Source: Escherichia coli DSM 30083 = JCM 1649 = ATCC 11775 | GTDB lineage: Bacteria > Pseudomonadota > Gammaproteobacteria > Enterobacterales > Enterobacteriaceae | Direction of reading: 5' to 3' | NCBI RefSeq assembly: GCF_003697165.2 | Contig: NZ_CP033092.2 | Span: forward strand, 620,001-684,000 | DNA length: 64,000 bases | Shown here: positions 40,828-51,062 of the stretch, piece by piece | Layout of the letters: each line of letters starts with the position of its first letter | Numbering within the stretch: the stretch's first letter is position 1 | Position numbers and translations under genes: made by a program | Notes under the pieces: generated by a model | The model's database searches: none | The model's input: the letters and a program-made list of their open reading frames with translations, nothing else | What the model was told of the DNA's origin: nothing

Positions 40828-41592
40828 ATGAATAACTCCCCCCGCTACCCGCAGCGCGTTCGCAATGATCTGCGCTTCCGTGAATTGACTGTGCTACGCG
40901 CTGAGCGTATTAGCGCCGGTTTTCAGCGCATTGTCCTTGGCGGCGAGGCGCTGGACGGTTTTACATCGCGCGGCTTTGACGATCACAGCAAACTCTTCTT
41001 TCCTCAATCTGATGCTCACTTTGTGCCGCCAACGGTAACGGAAGAGGGCATCGTCTGGCCGGAAGGACCACGCCCACCGTCGCGTGACTATACGCCGCTG
41101 TATGACGAACTACGCCATGAACTGGCGATTGATTTCTTTATTCACGACGGTGGCGTCGCCAGCGGCTGGGCGATGCAGGCGCAACCGGGCGATAAACTCA
41201 CGGTGGCAGGTCCGCGCGGTTCGCTGGTGGTGCCAGAGGATTACGCGTATCAGCTGTATGTCTGCGATGAATCCGGAATGCCCGCACTGCGCCGCCGCCT
41301 GGAAACGTTGAGCAAACTTGCCGTTAAACCGCAAGTTAGCGCGCTGGTTAGCGTGCGGGATAACGCCTGTCAGGATTATCTCGCGCACCTTGATGGTTTT
41401 AATATCGAATGGCTGGCACATGATGAGCAGGCGGTAGATGAGCGTCTGGCGCAGATGCAAATCCCTGCCGATGATTACTTCATCTGGATAACCGGCGAAG
41501 GCAAAGTCGTTAAGAATTTAAGCCGCCGCTTTGAAGCGGAACAGTATGACCCACAGCGGGTACGTGCAGCGGCTTACTGGCACGCAAAGTAA
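40828..41592 (+). CDS. yqjH: NADPH-dependent ferric-siderophore reductase YqjH
   Basis: 254-residue cytosolic flavoprotein of the siderophore-interacting protein family; reduces ferric iron in imported siderophores to release Fe2+. The FAD-binding block PPSRDYTPLYDEL and the NADPH-region end GEGKVVKNLSRR are visible. Control by a Fur box and YqjI palindromes upstream fits joint iron and nickel response. Its 3' hairpin is shared with the tRNA gene on the other strand. Confidence 0.94.
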   Translation: MNNSPRYPQRVRNDLRFRELTVLRAERISAGFQRIVLGGEALDGFTSRGFDDHSKLFFPQSDAHFVPPTVTEEGIVWPEGPRPPSRDYTPLYDELRHELAIDFFIHDGGVASGWAMQAQPGDKLTVAGPRGSLVVPEDYAYQLYVCDESGMPALRRRLETLSKLAVKPQVSALVSVRDNACQDYLAHLDGFNIEWLAHDEQAVDERLAQMQIPADDYFIWITGEGKVVKNLSRRFEAEQYDPQRVRAAAYWHAK

Positions 41593-41604
41593 CTGATATA
41601 TAAA

Positions 41605-41637
41605 AAGAAAAAGGCTGACGATTTCTCGTCAGCCTTT
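41605..41637. terminator. Bidirectional terminator of yqjH and tRNA-Ile
   Basis: Perfect twelve-base stem AAAGGCTGACGA/TCGTCAGCCTTT with a four-base loop, followed by a T-rich tail on the minus strand. It lies between yqjH (+) and the tRNA gene (-), nine bases past the tRNA 3' end. Confidence 0.9.
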
Positions 41638-41645
41638 GCTATATC

Positions 41646-41721
41646 TGGTGGCCCCTGCTGGACTTGAACCAGCGACCAAGCGATTATGAGTCGCCTGCTC
41701 TAACCACTGAGCTAAGGGGCC
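41646..41721 (-). tRNA. ileX: tRNA-Ile2 (anticodon CAU, lysidine-modified type)
   Basis: 76 bases with encoded CCA. Acceptor arms GGCCCC(TT) and GGGGCC pair; D-loop TAGCTCAGTGGTTAGAGCA and T-arm GGTTCAAGTCC are canonical. The anticodon at plus positions 41686-41688 is CAU, but the identity elements match E. coli ileX, in which TilS converts C34 to lysidine so that it reads AUA. Calling it Met from the anticodon alone would be wrong. Confidence 0.93.
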
Positions 41722-41845
41722 ATGGTAGCGGATTATAAAGTAACTCCGTGTCGCAATCCAGCCATTACCGCGCGCCTGCTGTTTTTATAAACAATGTATT
41801 TTCAATCCGTTATACTTTTCCTGGTGATGTTAGAAAGGAGTAAAT

Positions 41846-42352
41846 ATGGTTGAGGATATTTTGGCTCCAGGGTTACGGGTCGTGTTTTGCGGTATCAACC
41901 CTGGGCTTTCATCCGCCGGGACTGGTTTTCCCTTTGCTCATCCGGCAAATCGCTTCTGGAAGGTGATATATCAGGCCGGGTTTACCGACCGTCAGTTGAA
42001 GCCGCAGGAGGCACAGCATCTGCTGGATTATCGTTGTGGCGTCACCAAACTGGTAGACCGTCCAACGGTGCAAGCCAATGAAGTTTCAAAGCAAGAACTA
42101 CACGCAGGCGGGCGTAAGCTGATTGAAAAAATTGAAGATTATCAGCCGCAGGCGTTGGCGATTCTGGGCAAACAAGCATATGAACAGGGATTCAGCCAGC
42201 GCGGTGCACAGTGGGGGAAACAAACTCTCACCATTGGTTCGACGCAGATTTGGGTGCTGCCAAATCCCAGCGGTTTAAGTCGCGTTTCACTGGAGAAACT
42301 GGTTGAAGCGTATCGCGAGCTGGACCAGGCGCTGGTAGTGCGTGGGCGATAA
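41846..42352 (+). CDS. mug: G/U mismatch-specific uracil-DNA glycosylase Mug
   Basis: 168-residue DNA repair enzyme that removes uracil and ethenocytosine opposite guanine. The catalytic motif is [16 protein letters not shown] near residues 10-26 with the water-positioning Asn, and the DNA-wedge motif LPNPSGLSR near the C-terminus. AAAGGAG lies seven bases before the ATG. Its last codons and the convergent rpoD end share one terminator. Confidence 0.95.
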
Positions 42353-42378
42353 AAAACGCCACCGAAAAGGTGGCGTTT
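42351..42378 (-). terminator. Terminator of rpoD (and mug)
   Basis: Stem AAACGCCACC/GGTGGCGTTT with loop GAAA; the minus strand continues with TTTTTT, making it a strong end for the rpsU-dnaG-rpoD operon. It begins in the mug stop codon and can also end mug. Confidence 0.9.
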
Positions 42379-42392
42379 GTGCGGAGGGACTA

Positions 42393-42429
42393 GTGCCGGG
42401 TGCGGCGTAACACCTGATCCGGCCTACCG
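42393..42429. repeat. Single REP element after rpoD
   Basis: GTGCCGGGTGCGGCGTAACACCTGATCCGGCC is one REP unit placed between the rpoD stop codon and the terminator. Confidence 0.85.
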
Positions 42430-42430
42430 A

Positions 42431-44272
42431 TTAATCGTCCAGGAAGCTACGCAGCACTTCAGAACGGCTCGGGTGACGCAGTTTGCGCAGCGCCTTCGCT
42501 TCGATCTGACGGATACGTTCGCGGGTAACGTCGAACTGTTTACCCACTTCTTCCAGCGTGTGGTCGGTGTTCATATCGATACCGAAACGCATACGCAGAA
42601 CTTTCGCTTCACGCGCGGTCAGGCCAGCCAGCACGTCGTGCGTTGCCGCACGCAGGCTTTCGGTGGTCGCAGAATCCAGCGGCAGCTCGAGGGTGGTATC
42701 CTCGATGAAATCCCCCAGATGCGAATCTTCATCATCACCGATCGGCGTTTCCATGGAGATTGGCTCTTTGGCGATCTTCAGCACTTTGCGGATCTTGTCT
42801 TCCGGCATCAGCATGCGTTCAGCCAGTTCTTCCGGCGTTGGTTCACGGCCCATCTCTTGCAGCATCTGGCGAGAAATACGGTTGAGCTTGTTGATAGTCT
42901 CAATCATATGCACCGGAATACGGATGGTGCGCGCCTGATCCGCGATAGAACGGGTGATCGCCTGACGGATCCACCAGGTTGCGTAGGTGGAGAACTTGTA
43001 ACCACGGCGGTATTCGAATTTATCAACCGCTTTCATCAGACCGATGTTACCTTCCTGAATCAGGTCAAGGAACTGCAAGCCACGGTTGGTGTATTTCTTA
43101 GCGATAGAAATAACCAGACGCAAGTTCGCTTCAACCATCTCTTTCTTCGCACGGCGGGCTTTCGCTTCACCGATGGACATACGACGGTTGATATCTTTAA
43201 CCTGCTCGATGGTCAGGCCGGTTTCTTCTTCAATCTGCTGCAGTTTCTGCAGGGCGCGATGCACTTCTTCAGAGACATCGTGCAGTTTTTCCGACCACGG
43301 CTTGTTCATCGCAATTGCCGCGTTGAACCAGGTATCGCTGGTTTCGTTGCCGGTAAACAGGGTAATGAAGTTTTTCTTCGGCATTTTGCACTGCTCAACG
43401 CAGAGCTTCATGATCAGACGTTCTTGCGTACGAACGCGGTCCATCATGACGCGCATGCTGTTGACCAGGTAGTCAAACTGCTTCGGCACCAGGCGGAACT
43501 GTTTGAATACTTCAGACAGTTTCAGGATCTCTTCCTGAGCGGCAGCGTGACTGCGGCCTTTCGCTTTGATGGTGTCACGCGTTACAATGTACTGAGCGCG
43601 CAGTTCCGCAAATTTTTCGCGAGCCAGTTCCGGGTCGATGCTGTTGTCATCATCGGCGGTATCGTCGTCACCATCTTCTTCGTCTTCATCTTCGTCATCG
43701 TCCAGATCTTCCTGGGAAAGCTCAGAACCGACGTGAGTGGCGGTAGGTGCCAAATCTTCTTCTGCGTTCGGGTCAACAAAGCCGGTGATCAGATCGGACA
43801 GACGCGCTTCTTCTGCTTCAACACGATCGTACTGTTCCAGCAGATAGGTGATCGCTTCCGGATATTCAGCAACGGAGCATTGAACCTGGTTGATCCCGTC
43901 TTCAATACGCTTAGCGATGTCAATTTCGCCTTCGCGGGTCAACAGTTCAACGGTGCCCATTTCACGCATGTACATGCGTACCGGGTCAGTCGTGCGCCCG
44001 ATTTCAGATTCCACGCTGGAAAGCACCTGCGCGGCGGCTTCGGCAGCATCTTCGTCCGCGGTGTTTTCAGCCAGCATCAGATCATCGGCATCCGGTGCTT
44101 CTTCCATCACCTGAATGCCCATGTCGTTGATCATTTGGATGATGTCTTCGATCTGATCTGAATCGACGATATCTTCCGGCAGATGGTCATTGACCTCGGC
44201 ATAGGTCAGATAGCCTTGCTCCTTACCACGGGTGACAAGAAGTTTCAGCTGTGACTGCGGGTTTTGCTCCAT
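42431..44272 (-). CDS. rpoD: RNA polymerase primary sigma factor RpoD (sigma70)
   Basis: 613-residue essential housekeeping sigma factor. Visible regions: 1.1 at the N-terminus, 1.2, the large non-conserved domain with a Glu/Asp run near residues 190-215, the 2.1-2.4 core (YATWWIRQAITRSIADQ), region 3, and the region 4.2 helix-turn-helix (HTLEEVGKQFDVTRERIRQIE). Third gene of rpsU-dnaG-rpoD. The ATG is 194 bases after dnaG, a spacer containing a known processing region in this operon. Full length, no unusual change seen. Confidence 0.98.
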   Translation of the reverse strand: MEQNPQSQLKLLVTRGKEQGYLTYAEVNDHLPEDIVDSDQIEDIIQMINDMGIQVMEEAPDADDLMLAENTADEDAAEAAAQVLSSVESEIGRTTDPVRMYMREMGTVELLTREGEIDIAKRIEDGINQVQCSVAEYPEAITYLLEQYDRVEAEEARLSDLITGFVDPNAEEDLAPTATHVGSELSQEDLDDDEDEDEEDGDDDTADDDNSIDPELAREKFAELRAQYIVTRDTIKAKGRSHAAAQEEILKLSEVFKQFRLVPKQFDYLVNSMRVMMDRVRTQERLIMKLCVEQCKMPKKNFITLFTGNETSDTWFNAAIAMNKPWSEKLHDVSEEVHRALQKLQQIEEETGLTIEQVKDINRRMSIGEAKARRAKKEMVEANLRLVISIAKKYTNRGLQFLDLIQEGNIGLMKAVDKFEYRRGYKFSTYATWWIRQAITRSIADQARTIRIPVHMIETINKLNRISRQMLQEMGREPTPEELAERMLMPEDKIRKVLKIAKEPISMETPIGDDEDSHLGDFIEDTTLELPLDSATTESLRAATHDVLAGLTAREAKVLRMRFGIDMNTDHTLEEVGKQFDVTRERIRQIEAKALRKLRHPSRSEVLRSFLDD

Positions 44273-44466
44273 AAGACGGTATCCACACTTATTTCATGAG
44301 GTTGGTGTTGGGCGATTGACCCGATGTCCTTCAGCCGTTAACGCTGAAATCCAACGGTTGTTTACCGCCAACGATAATTACGAGGGCGTACTTATATATT
44401 TGCCGCTGCCTCTCAGTGCGGCTGTCGGGGGCTTCCCGATCGCTCTTCGGCACTTAAGCCGTTAAA

Positions 44467-46212
44467 TCACTTTTTCGCCAGCTCCTGGTTTAATGTCCAG
44501 AGCTCCAGGCGTTCTTCGTTGCTTAAACCATGCGTGCGCTCACGAGCGATTAACTCTTCCTGGCGTAGTTCAAGCAGCGAATCAAACATATGGTTGAGTG
44601 AGTCGGTGAAGGTTTGCTCAGCAATATTCTTATCTGCTATATCGTCCCACATCGACAGTTTTTCAAGGGTGGCAGCATTATTTGTACCACGATAGTGCTC
44701 TAAAAGTTGCCCGGTGGTCAGACCTGGCTGGGAGAGACAAGTGTTGACTAGTTCTCTGAATAAGCCAAGTCCAGGGAGCTTATTTTCATCCAGATTCTCA
44801 AGCGGCGGGACCAGCGTCGCTAATTCTGGATTTTGCACCAGCAACCCTATAAGTATACGCATGGTCGTGCGTTTTAGCTGCGGAACAGGGCGAGAAACGC
44901 CGCTCTCTGCCGCTTTTGGCATTAATCGTTCAAGCTGGCTGTCATCAAGTATGCCTAATTTGTTGCCTAATTCCTGACGTAGATATATTCGCAGCGTTTC
45001 GCCCGGCACTTGCGATATCAGTGGCAGTGCCAGCGTACTCAAACGTGCGCGCCCGTCAGGGGTACTCAGATCAACTTGCGGCATCAGACTGTTAAACAGA
45101 AATGCGGAGAGTGGCATCGCCTGCTCCATCCGCGCTTCAAACGCTTCTTTACCTTCTTTTCGTACCAGCGTGTCAGGGTCTTCGCCATCAGGCAAAAACA
45201 TAAAGCGTAGCTGACGACCGTCTGTCATGTAAGGCAGCGCCGTTTCCAGCGCTCGCCAGGCGGCATCGCGGCCTGCACGGTCGCCGTCATAACAGCAAAT
45301 GACATTGTTGGTCGCGCGGAACAACAGTTGTATGTGATCGGCGGTGGTTGACGTACCTAACGACGCAACGGCGTAATTAATGCCGTATTGCGCCAGCGCC
45401 ACCACGTCCATATAGCCTTCGACCACAAGCAGACGATTGGGTTCAGCGTTATCCTGCTGCGCTTCATAAAGACCGTAAAGCTGGCGGCCTTTATGGAAAA
45501 TGTCCGTTTCCGGCGAGTTCAGGTATTTGGGGGTATCGTTGCCCAGCACGCGTCCGCCAAAACCAATCACCCGACCGCGTTTATCACGAATGGGGAACAT
45601 CACCCGCTCGCGGAAACGATCGTAACTGCGACCCTGATCGTTAGTGACCAACATGCCCGCATCAACCAATGACTGGCGATTTTCTGGATTGCCGCCAAAC
45701 CGCTTCAGGACGTTGTCCCAGCCGGGGGGCGCAAAACCAATCGCAAAGCGGGCGATAACCTCGTGGCTTAATCCGCGTTTTTCCAGATACTGGCGCGCAG
45801 ACGTGGCAACAGGTTGTTGTAAAGATTGTTGGTAAAACGTATTCAGACCGTCCATCAACTGATAAAGCGTTTGCCGCTGATGGCGTTCGATCTGGCTGGG
45901 GCCGCTGCCTGCTTCAAATGGCACTTCAAGATTGTGCATTGCTGCCAGCTCTTCGACCGTTTCGACGAACTCGAGCTTGTCGTAGTTCATCAGGAAGTCG
46001 ATCGCGTTGCCATGCGCGCCACATCCAAAGCAGTGGTAAAACTGTTTCTCACCGTTAACGGTGAATGACGGGGTTTTCTCGTTGTGGAATGGACAACACG
46101 CGTGGAAATTCTTGCCCTGCTTTTTCAGCTTCACACGGGCATCGATCAGATCGACGATGTCAGTGCGTGCCAGCAGATCATTAATGAATACGCGTGGGAT
46201 TCGTCCAGCCAT
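44467..46212 (-). CDS. dnaG: DNA primase DnaG
   Basis: 581-residue essential primase that makes RNA primers at the replication fork. N-terminal CHC2 zinc domain (CCPFHNEKTPSF ... YHCFGCGAHG, residues about 39-65), the RNA polymerase core with the TOPRIM motif LLVVEGYMDVVAL and CYDGDRAGRDA, and the C-terminal helicase-interaction domain that binds DnaB. Second gene of the macromolecular synthesis operon, behind a partial terminator. Confidence 0.98.
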   Translation of the reverse strand: MAGRIPRVFINDLLARTDIVDLIDARVKLKKQGKNFHACCPFHNEKTPSFTVNGEKQFYHCFGCGAHGNAIDFLMNYDKLEFVETVEELAAMHNLEVPFEAGSGPSQIERHQRQTLYQLMDGLNTFYQQSLQQPVATSARQYLEKRGLSHEVIARFAIGFAPPGWDNVLKRFGGNPENRQSLVDAGMLVTNDQGRSYDRFRERVMFPIRDKRGRVIGFGGRVLGNDTPKYLNSPETDIFHKGRQLYGLYEAQQDNAEPNRLLVVEGYMDVVALAQYGINYAVASLGTSTTADHIQLLFRATNNVICCYDGDRAGRDAAWRALETALPYMTDGRQLRFMFLPDGEDPDTLVRKEGKEAFEARMEQAMPLSAFLFNSLMPQVDLSTPDGRARLSTLALPLISQVPGETLRIYLRQELGNKLGILDDSQLERLMPKAAESGVSRPVPQLKRTTMRILIGLLVQNPELATLVPPLENLDENKLPGLGLFRELVNTCLSQPGLTTGQLLEHYRGTNNAATLEKLSMWDDIADKNIAEQTFTDSLNHMFDSLLELRQEELIARERTHGLSNEERLELWTLNQELAKK

Positions 46213-46238
46213 AGGCCCCGATTTTTAGCAATTCATAA

Positions 46239-46276
46239 ACGAAAATAAGCCGCGCATTCCTTTCGGAAGCACGGCC
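46239..46276 (-). terminator. Internal terminator T1 between rpsU and dnaG
   Basis: On the minus strand the stem GCCGTGCTTCC/GGAATGCGCGGC (one bulge, GAAA loop) is followed by TTATTTTCG. This is the known partial terminator that lets ribosomal protein S21 be made in excess of primase. Confidence 0.75.
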
Positions 46277-46322
46277 TTACAACTACAACTCGGTCTGATC
46301 GGAGAGCAACGCTCTCGGGGAA

Positions 46323-46577
<255 letters not shown>

Positions 46578-46775
46578 TCAACGCCAGCTTATTTCAAAAT
46601 GGTGCGGAATTTTACTGCAATTGCTGCTGCTTTGTAAAGCACCGCGGCCTTTTTTGAAAGGGACTTTTATAAGGGTGAGGAGTATACACGAGGCTTTCTC
46701 CAGGGGCGAACAAAGTTTTACATCAACCCGCATTGGTCCTACACTGCGCGGTAATAAAGCGAGGTAAAACAAGTC

Positions 46776-47789
46776 ATGCGTGTACTGGGTATTGAAACTT
46801 CCTGCGATGAAACCGGCATCGCCATTTACGACGATGAAAAAGGTTTGTTAGCCAACCAATTGTATAGTCAGGTGAAATTGCACGCTGACTACGGCGGCGT
46901 CGTGCCTGAACTGGCCTCCCGCGATCACGTGCGTAAAACCGTACCGTTGATCCAGGAGGCGCTAAAGGAGTCTGGTTTAACGGCAAAAGACATTGATGCT
47001 GTGGCCTATACCGCAGGCCCAGGATTAGTCGGCGCACTGCTGGTTGGCGCGACCGTGGGGCGTTCTCTGGCGTTTGCCTGGGACGTTCCGGCAATCCCGG
47101 TACATCATATGGAAGGACATCTGTTAGCGCCGATGCTGGAAGATAACCCACCGGAATTTCCGTTTGTCGCGCTGCTGGTTTCCGGCGGTCATACGCAGTT
47201 AATCAGCGTGACTGGCATTGGTCAGTACGAGCTGCTCGGAGAGTCTATCGATGATGCGGCTGGTGAAGCGTTTGATAAAACCGCGAAGCTGCTGGGGCTG
47301 GATTATCCTGGCGGGCCATTACTGTCGAAAATGGCGGCTCAGGGTACTGCCGGGCGCTTTGTCTTCCCGCGCCCGATGACCGACCGTCCGGGGCTGGATT
47401 TCAGCTTTTCTGGTCTGAAAACCTTCGCGGCAAATACCATACGTGACAACGGCACTGACGATCAGACGCGTGCCGATATCGCCCGCGCCTTTGAAGATGC
47501 AGTGGTCGATACGTTGATGATTAAGTGTAAGCGAGCACTGGATCAGACGGGCTTTAAGCGACTGGTCATGGCAGGCGGCGTGAGTGCTAACCGCACACTG
47601 CGGGCGAAGCTGGCTGAAATGATGAAAAAGCGTCGTGGCGAAGTGTTCTACGCGCGTCCGGAATTTTGCACTGATAACGGTGCGATGATCGCCTATGCCG
47701 GAATGGTGCGGTTTAAAGCAGGCGCGACGGCGGATCTCGGCGTTAGCGTGCGTCCGCGCTGGCCGCTGGCAGAGTTACCGGCCGCGTAA
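46776..47789 (+). CDS. tsaD: tRNA t6A37 threonylcarbamoyltransferase TsaD
   Basis: 337-residue essential ASKHA-fold enzyme that, with TsaB and TsaE, transfers the threonylcarbamoyl group to A37 of ANN-decoding tRNAs. Metal ligands His111 and His115 are in the motif HHMEGH, and the nucleotide block [10 protein letters not shown] and the late [12 protein letters not shown] loop are present. Divergent from rpsU. Ends before a hairpin shared with ttdT. Confidence 0.97.
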
Positions 47790-47797
47790 AACTATTA

Positions 47798-47823
47798 GGT
47801 GCCGGAGAGCAATTTCCGGCACC
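47798..47823. terminator. Hairpin between tsaD and ttdT
   Basis: Perfect nine-base stem GGTGCCGGA/TCCGGCACC with an eight-base loop between convergent genes. T-rich sequence is weak on both sides, so efficiency is uncertain. Confidence 0.6.
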
Positions 47824-47831
47824 GTCCTCAC

Positions 47832-49295
47832 TTAAAGCAACACCATGGGCATCCACAGTAAGCCGGTAATCACCAGCAACACGAGGAATATCAGCCCAAA
47901 AATTGCCCCCAGTCGCCAGTAATCCACCGTTGGCAGATAACCACTACCGTAGTAAATCGGACTGGGTCCGGTGGCGTATGGTGTAAGAATGCTCCCCAGA
48001 CCAATTGCCGCACCAACCATCAGGCAGAACACCGGCAGCGGGATTTCCGGCATCGCCAGCGCGGCGGCAATCATCATCGGTGCGAGAGCGGAGGTATACG
48101 CTGTGGCGCTGGCAAAAAAGTAGCGCAGCAGATAAAAGACCACAATCAACGCCACCATCACTATCGTTGGCGAATAACCGCTTAAGCTGCCTGCTAACAG
48201 TTTGCCAAACCAGCTAATAAAACCGGTGTTGTTGAGTCCGGTAGCGAGGGTGATAAGCGAGGCCAGCCAGAAGAAAACGTTCCACGCCGCTTTATTACTG
48301 ACAATGTCGTCCCAGCAGATAATGCGCAGAAGCAGCATCAGCGCCACCACGCTGTAACCGACCATCGCGGCATCGATATAATCACCGCCAAAAATCCACA
48401 GCACCAGTGCGCCTACCATCAGCCCCAGCATCCGTTTTTCACGCGAACAGAGCGGGCCCATTGCCTGCAGTTCCGTCTCTGCCCAGCGCGGCACCTGATC
48501 GCCAGACTTCAGTATCGGCGGGTACAGCACGTAAGCCAGCCAGGGAACCAGCAGAACCAGTAAAATACTGAGCGGCAACATCCCGAGGAACCAGTCGCCC
48601 CAGCTCAGCGTGGCGTTAGATGCGCTTTTCATCAGTCCAATTAACAGCAAATTTGGAGCCATCGCCGTCAGGAAAATGGCGCTGGTCACGCAATCGGCAA
48701 CAATCCCCATCCACATGATGTACGAGCCAATGCTGCGCGAACTGCTGTCGTTTGGTTGTGATTGATAGAGCGGTGGCAGGTTACGGATGATGGGATAGAT
48801 AATCCCCGCACCACGCGCCGAGTTGGACGGTGTTACAGGCGCGAGTATCAGCTCGGAGAACATCACTGCATAGCCGAGAAACAGCGTGCGATGCCCCATT
48901 TTTTTCACCAGAATCAGAGCGATGCGACGTCCAAGCCCGGTTTTTTCATAGCCCGTACCAAACATAAAGGCGGCGAAAATAAGCCAGATAACTGAATTAG
49001 AAAAACCAGAAACCGCCCAGGAGAGGGATTTGGCGGTGAACTTAAAACCTGGCTGGGCGAGCTGCTCCGGGCTAAACAGCAGCCACGGCGAAAGAATGGC
49101 GATGATGGATATACCCACCATCGCCACCACGGCACCCGGCACGGGTTCGAGGATCAGTCCAACGATCACGCCAGTAAAAACGGCAAAGTAGAGCCAGGTA
49201 TGACTCTCCAGCCCTGCGGGAAGCGGAAGTAGAGCAATAATGGCGATGACCGCCAGCGGCGCAAGGTATCGCCACCATTCAGTGGAAGGTTTCAT
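47832..49295 (-). CDS. ttdT: L-tartrate/succinate antiporter TtdT
   Basis: 487-residue inner-membrane transporter of the DASS (CitT-like) family, about twelve hydrophobic segments; the family signature with SNSARGAGIIYPIIR and the C-terminal GLGSILTPYATGPSPIYYGSGY are visible. It exchanges L-tartrate for succinate during anaerobic tartrate fermentation. The start at 49295 gives the usual length; a 66-codon in-frame extension into ttdB is rejected. Third gene of ttdABT. Confidence 0.95.
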   Translation of the reverse strand: MKPSTEWWRYLAPLAVIAIIALLPLPAGLESHTWLYFAVFTGVIVGLILEPVPGAVVAMVGISIIAILSPWLLFSPEQLAQPGFKFTAKSLSWAVSGFSNSVIWLIFAAFMFGTGYEKTGLGRRIALILVKKMGHRTLFLGYAVMFSELILAPVTPSNSARGAGIIYPIIRNLPPLYQSQPNDSSSRSIGSYIMWMGIVADCVTSAIFLTAMAPNLLLIGLMKSASNATLSWGDWFLGMLPLSILLVLLVPWLAYVLYPPILKSGDQVPRWAETELQAMGPLCSREKRMLGLMVGALVLWIFGGDYIDAAMVGYSVVALMLLLRIICWDDIVSNKAAWNVFFWLASLITLATGLNNTGFISWFGKLLAGSLSGYSPTIVMVALIVVFYLLRYFFASATAYTSALAPMMIAAALAMPEIPLPVFCLMVGAAIGLGSILTPYATGPSPIYYGSGYLPTVDYWRLGAIFGLIFLVLLVITGLLWMPMVLL

Positions 49296-49342
49296 CGTGT
49301 TATGCCTGAGAAAAAGGAGAGGGGCGAGCCTCTCCGGGAGGG

Positions 49343-49948
49343 TTATTTGATGTAGTGGACGTGCTCGCAGATCTCTTCCACGATGGGATCGCGGCGTTCG
49401 GCGAACAGCTTTTTGTTTTCGGCTATCAGGTTGTTGCCGTGGGTATCTATAGAGACAATCAGCGGGCCAAACTCTTTGACCCGGCAGACCCACAGCGACT
49501 CTGGCATCCCGAGTTCTGTCCAGTGTACCTCTTCAATCTCTTCCACTTGAGTTGCCGCCAGTACCGCACAGCCAGCCGGGAAAATCACATGCAGCGCCTT
49601 GAATTTCTGGCAGCCTTCTTCGGTCAGCGGCCCCATTCCGCCTTTGCCGACCACCAGTTTCACGCCGGTCTGCTCGATAAATTCACGTTCAAAACTTTCC
49701 ATACGCATACTGGTTGTCGGGCCGACGGACACCATCTCCCATTTGTCGCCGTTTTTGCGCACGATGGGGCCAGCGTGGAAAATCGCTTTGCCGTTGAGAT
49801 CGTAAGGGATCGGACGTTTCAGTTCGATCAATCGGCGGTGACAAACGTCACGGCAGGTCACCAGCGTACCGGTCAGGTAGATCACATCGCCGACGCGAAT
49901 ATCTTGCAGATCTTCAGCTTTGATCGGGGTTGTCAGGATCTTTTTCAT
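49343..49948 (-). CDS. ttdB: L(+)-tartrate dehydratase beta subunit TtdB
   Basis: 201-residue small subunit of the class I fumarase-type L-tartrate dehydratase. Family blocks [19 protein letters not shown] and the [24 protein letters not shown] region (swivel domain binding substrate) are present, as is VGKGGM. It dehydrates tartrate to oxaloacetate with TtdA. Its ATG overlaps the ttdA stop codon by four bases. Confidence 0.96.
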
Positions 49949-50856
49949 AACGCGCTCCGGGTATGAGACAGATTTTCAAAGGTGAGATCGGCATGAACTC
50001 GCAGTGTGCCGCGACGATGCGCCCAGCAGCCGGTAGAAACAGCAACGCCGATGGTTGACGGATGGCGAGCGGCAGATTCGATATGCACGCCCATCACTGA
50101 ACTGTTGCCAGTCAGCCCTTGTGGACCAATCCCCAGACGGTTGAGTCCTTCTTCCAGGCGTAGCTCCAGCTCTGCCGCTTTTGGATTGGGATGGCGGCTG
50201 CCAATCGGGCGCAAAATGGCTTTACGCGAGAGCACTGCGGCGGTTTCCACCGAGGTAGCGATGCCAACGCCCACAAGTACCGGCGGACAGGCGTTTACGG
50301 CGAGGGTGGAGATATTTTCGAAGACGAATTTCACTACGCCTTCGTAGCCTTCTGACGGCATTAACACTTTCGATCGGCCAGGTAGCGTGCAGCCGCCGCC
50401 TGCCATGTAAACTTCGATTTCCGCATCGTCACCGTCGGGGACGATATCCCAGGTGACCCACGGTACGCCACTGCCGGTATTTTTGCCGGTGTTTACTTCG
50501 TCAAAAATTTCTACCGCATTGTGACGCAGTGGCGCTTTGACGGTTGCCTCTTCCACGGCTTGTTTGAGTATGCTTTGCAGCTCGCCAAGCAGTGGGAAAC
50601 GGGAACCGACCTTAACAAAAAACATGATTTCGCCGGTGTCCTGACAGGCAGGACGATTCAGGTCGATCGCTTTTTGCATGTTATCGAACATCGTGTGGTA
50701 GATGATTTTTCCCATCGACGATGTTTCGGCATCCTTTAGCTGTTTTAGTTTATCCACCACGTCATCAGGCATTCGGGTAGAAATCATGGCGGTAAAGTTA
50801 GCGACAATCTCCGTCAACTTATTCACTGCCTGTTGCTTATTACTTTCGCTCATCAT
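49945..50856 (-). CDS. ttdA: L(+)-tartrate dehydratase alpha subunit TtdA
   Basis: 303-residue catalytic subunit, class I fumarase alpha domain, carrying an oxygen-sensitive [4Fe-4S] cluster; candidate cysteines are in PACQDTG, NACPPV and TGCWAHR. Works anaerobically with TtdB, feeding tartrate into fumarate respiration. First gene of ttdABT, divergent from the regulator ttdR. Two adjacent ATGs begin it; the first is used here. Confidence 0.96.
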
Positions 50857-51062
50857 GGCAACTCCAGTTTATGTATTTGTCTGGAAAAATTCACCGCCAC
50901 AAACTACCACTAAAAATGTGGTTTTATATTTTTTGCCACCGTGAATATGTAATTAACAGTTCGTGAATCAACGCGAAAATAAGAACGAATATTGCGCCAG
51001 AGCAGGGAATGGTAATGTTTTGCGAAATACACTGCGTTTATCAAAACTGCGGATATTTAACA
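50857..51062. promoter_or_regulatory. Divergent ttdA/ttdR control region
   Basis: A/T-rich spacer of 206 bases. As in other LysR-controlled operons it should hold the TtdR site and both promoters; I see no clear palindrome that I would assign. Confidence 0.45.

Noticed and set aside
41646..41721. Calling the tRNA a methionine tRNA from its CAU anticodon
   Set aside because: Its body sequence matches E. coli tRNA-Ile2 (ileX), in which C34 is changed to lysidine to read AUA.
42377..44161. A 594-codon open frame on the + strand opposite rpoD
   Set aside because: It mirrors the rpoD codons, has no ribosome site or recognisable domain, and such long shadows arise from biased codon use in highly expressed genes. 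rpoD itself is certain.
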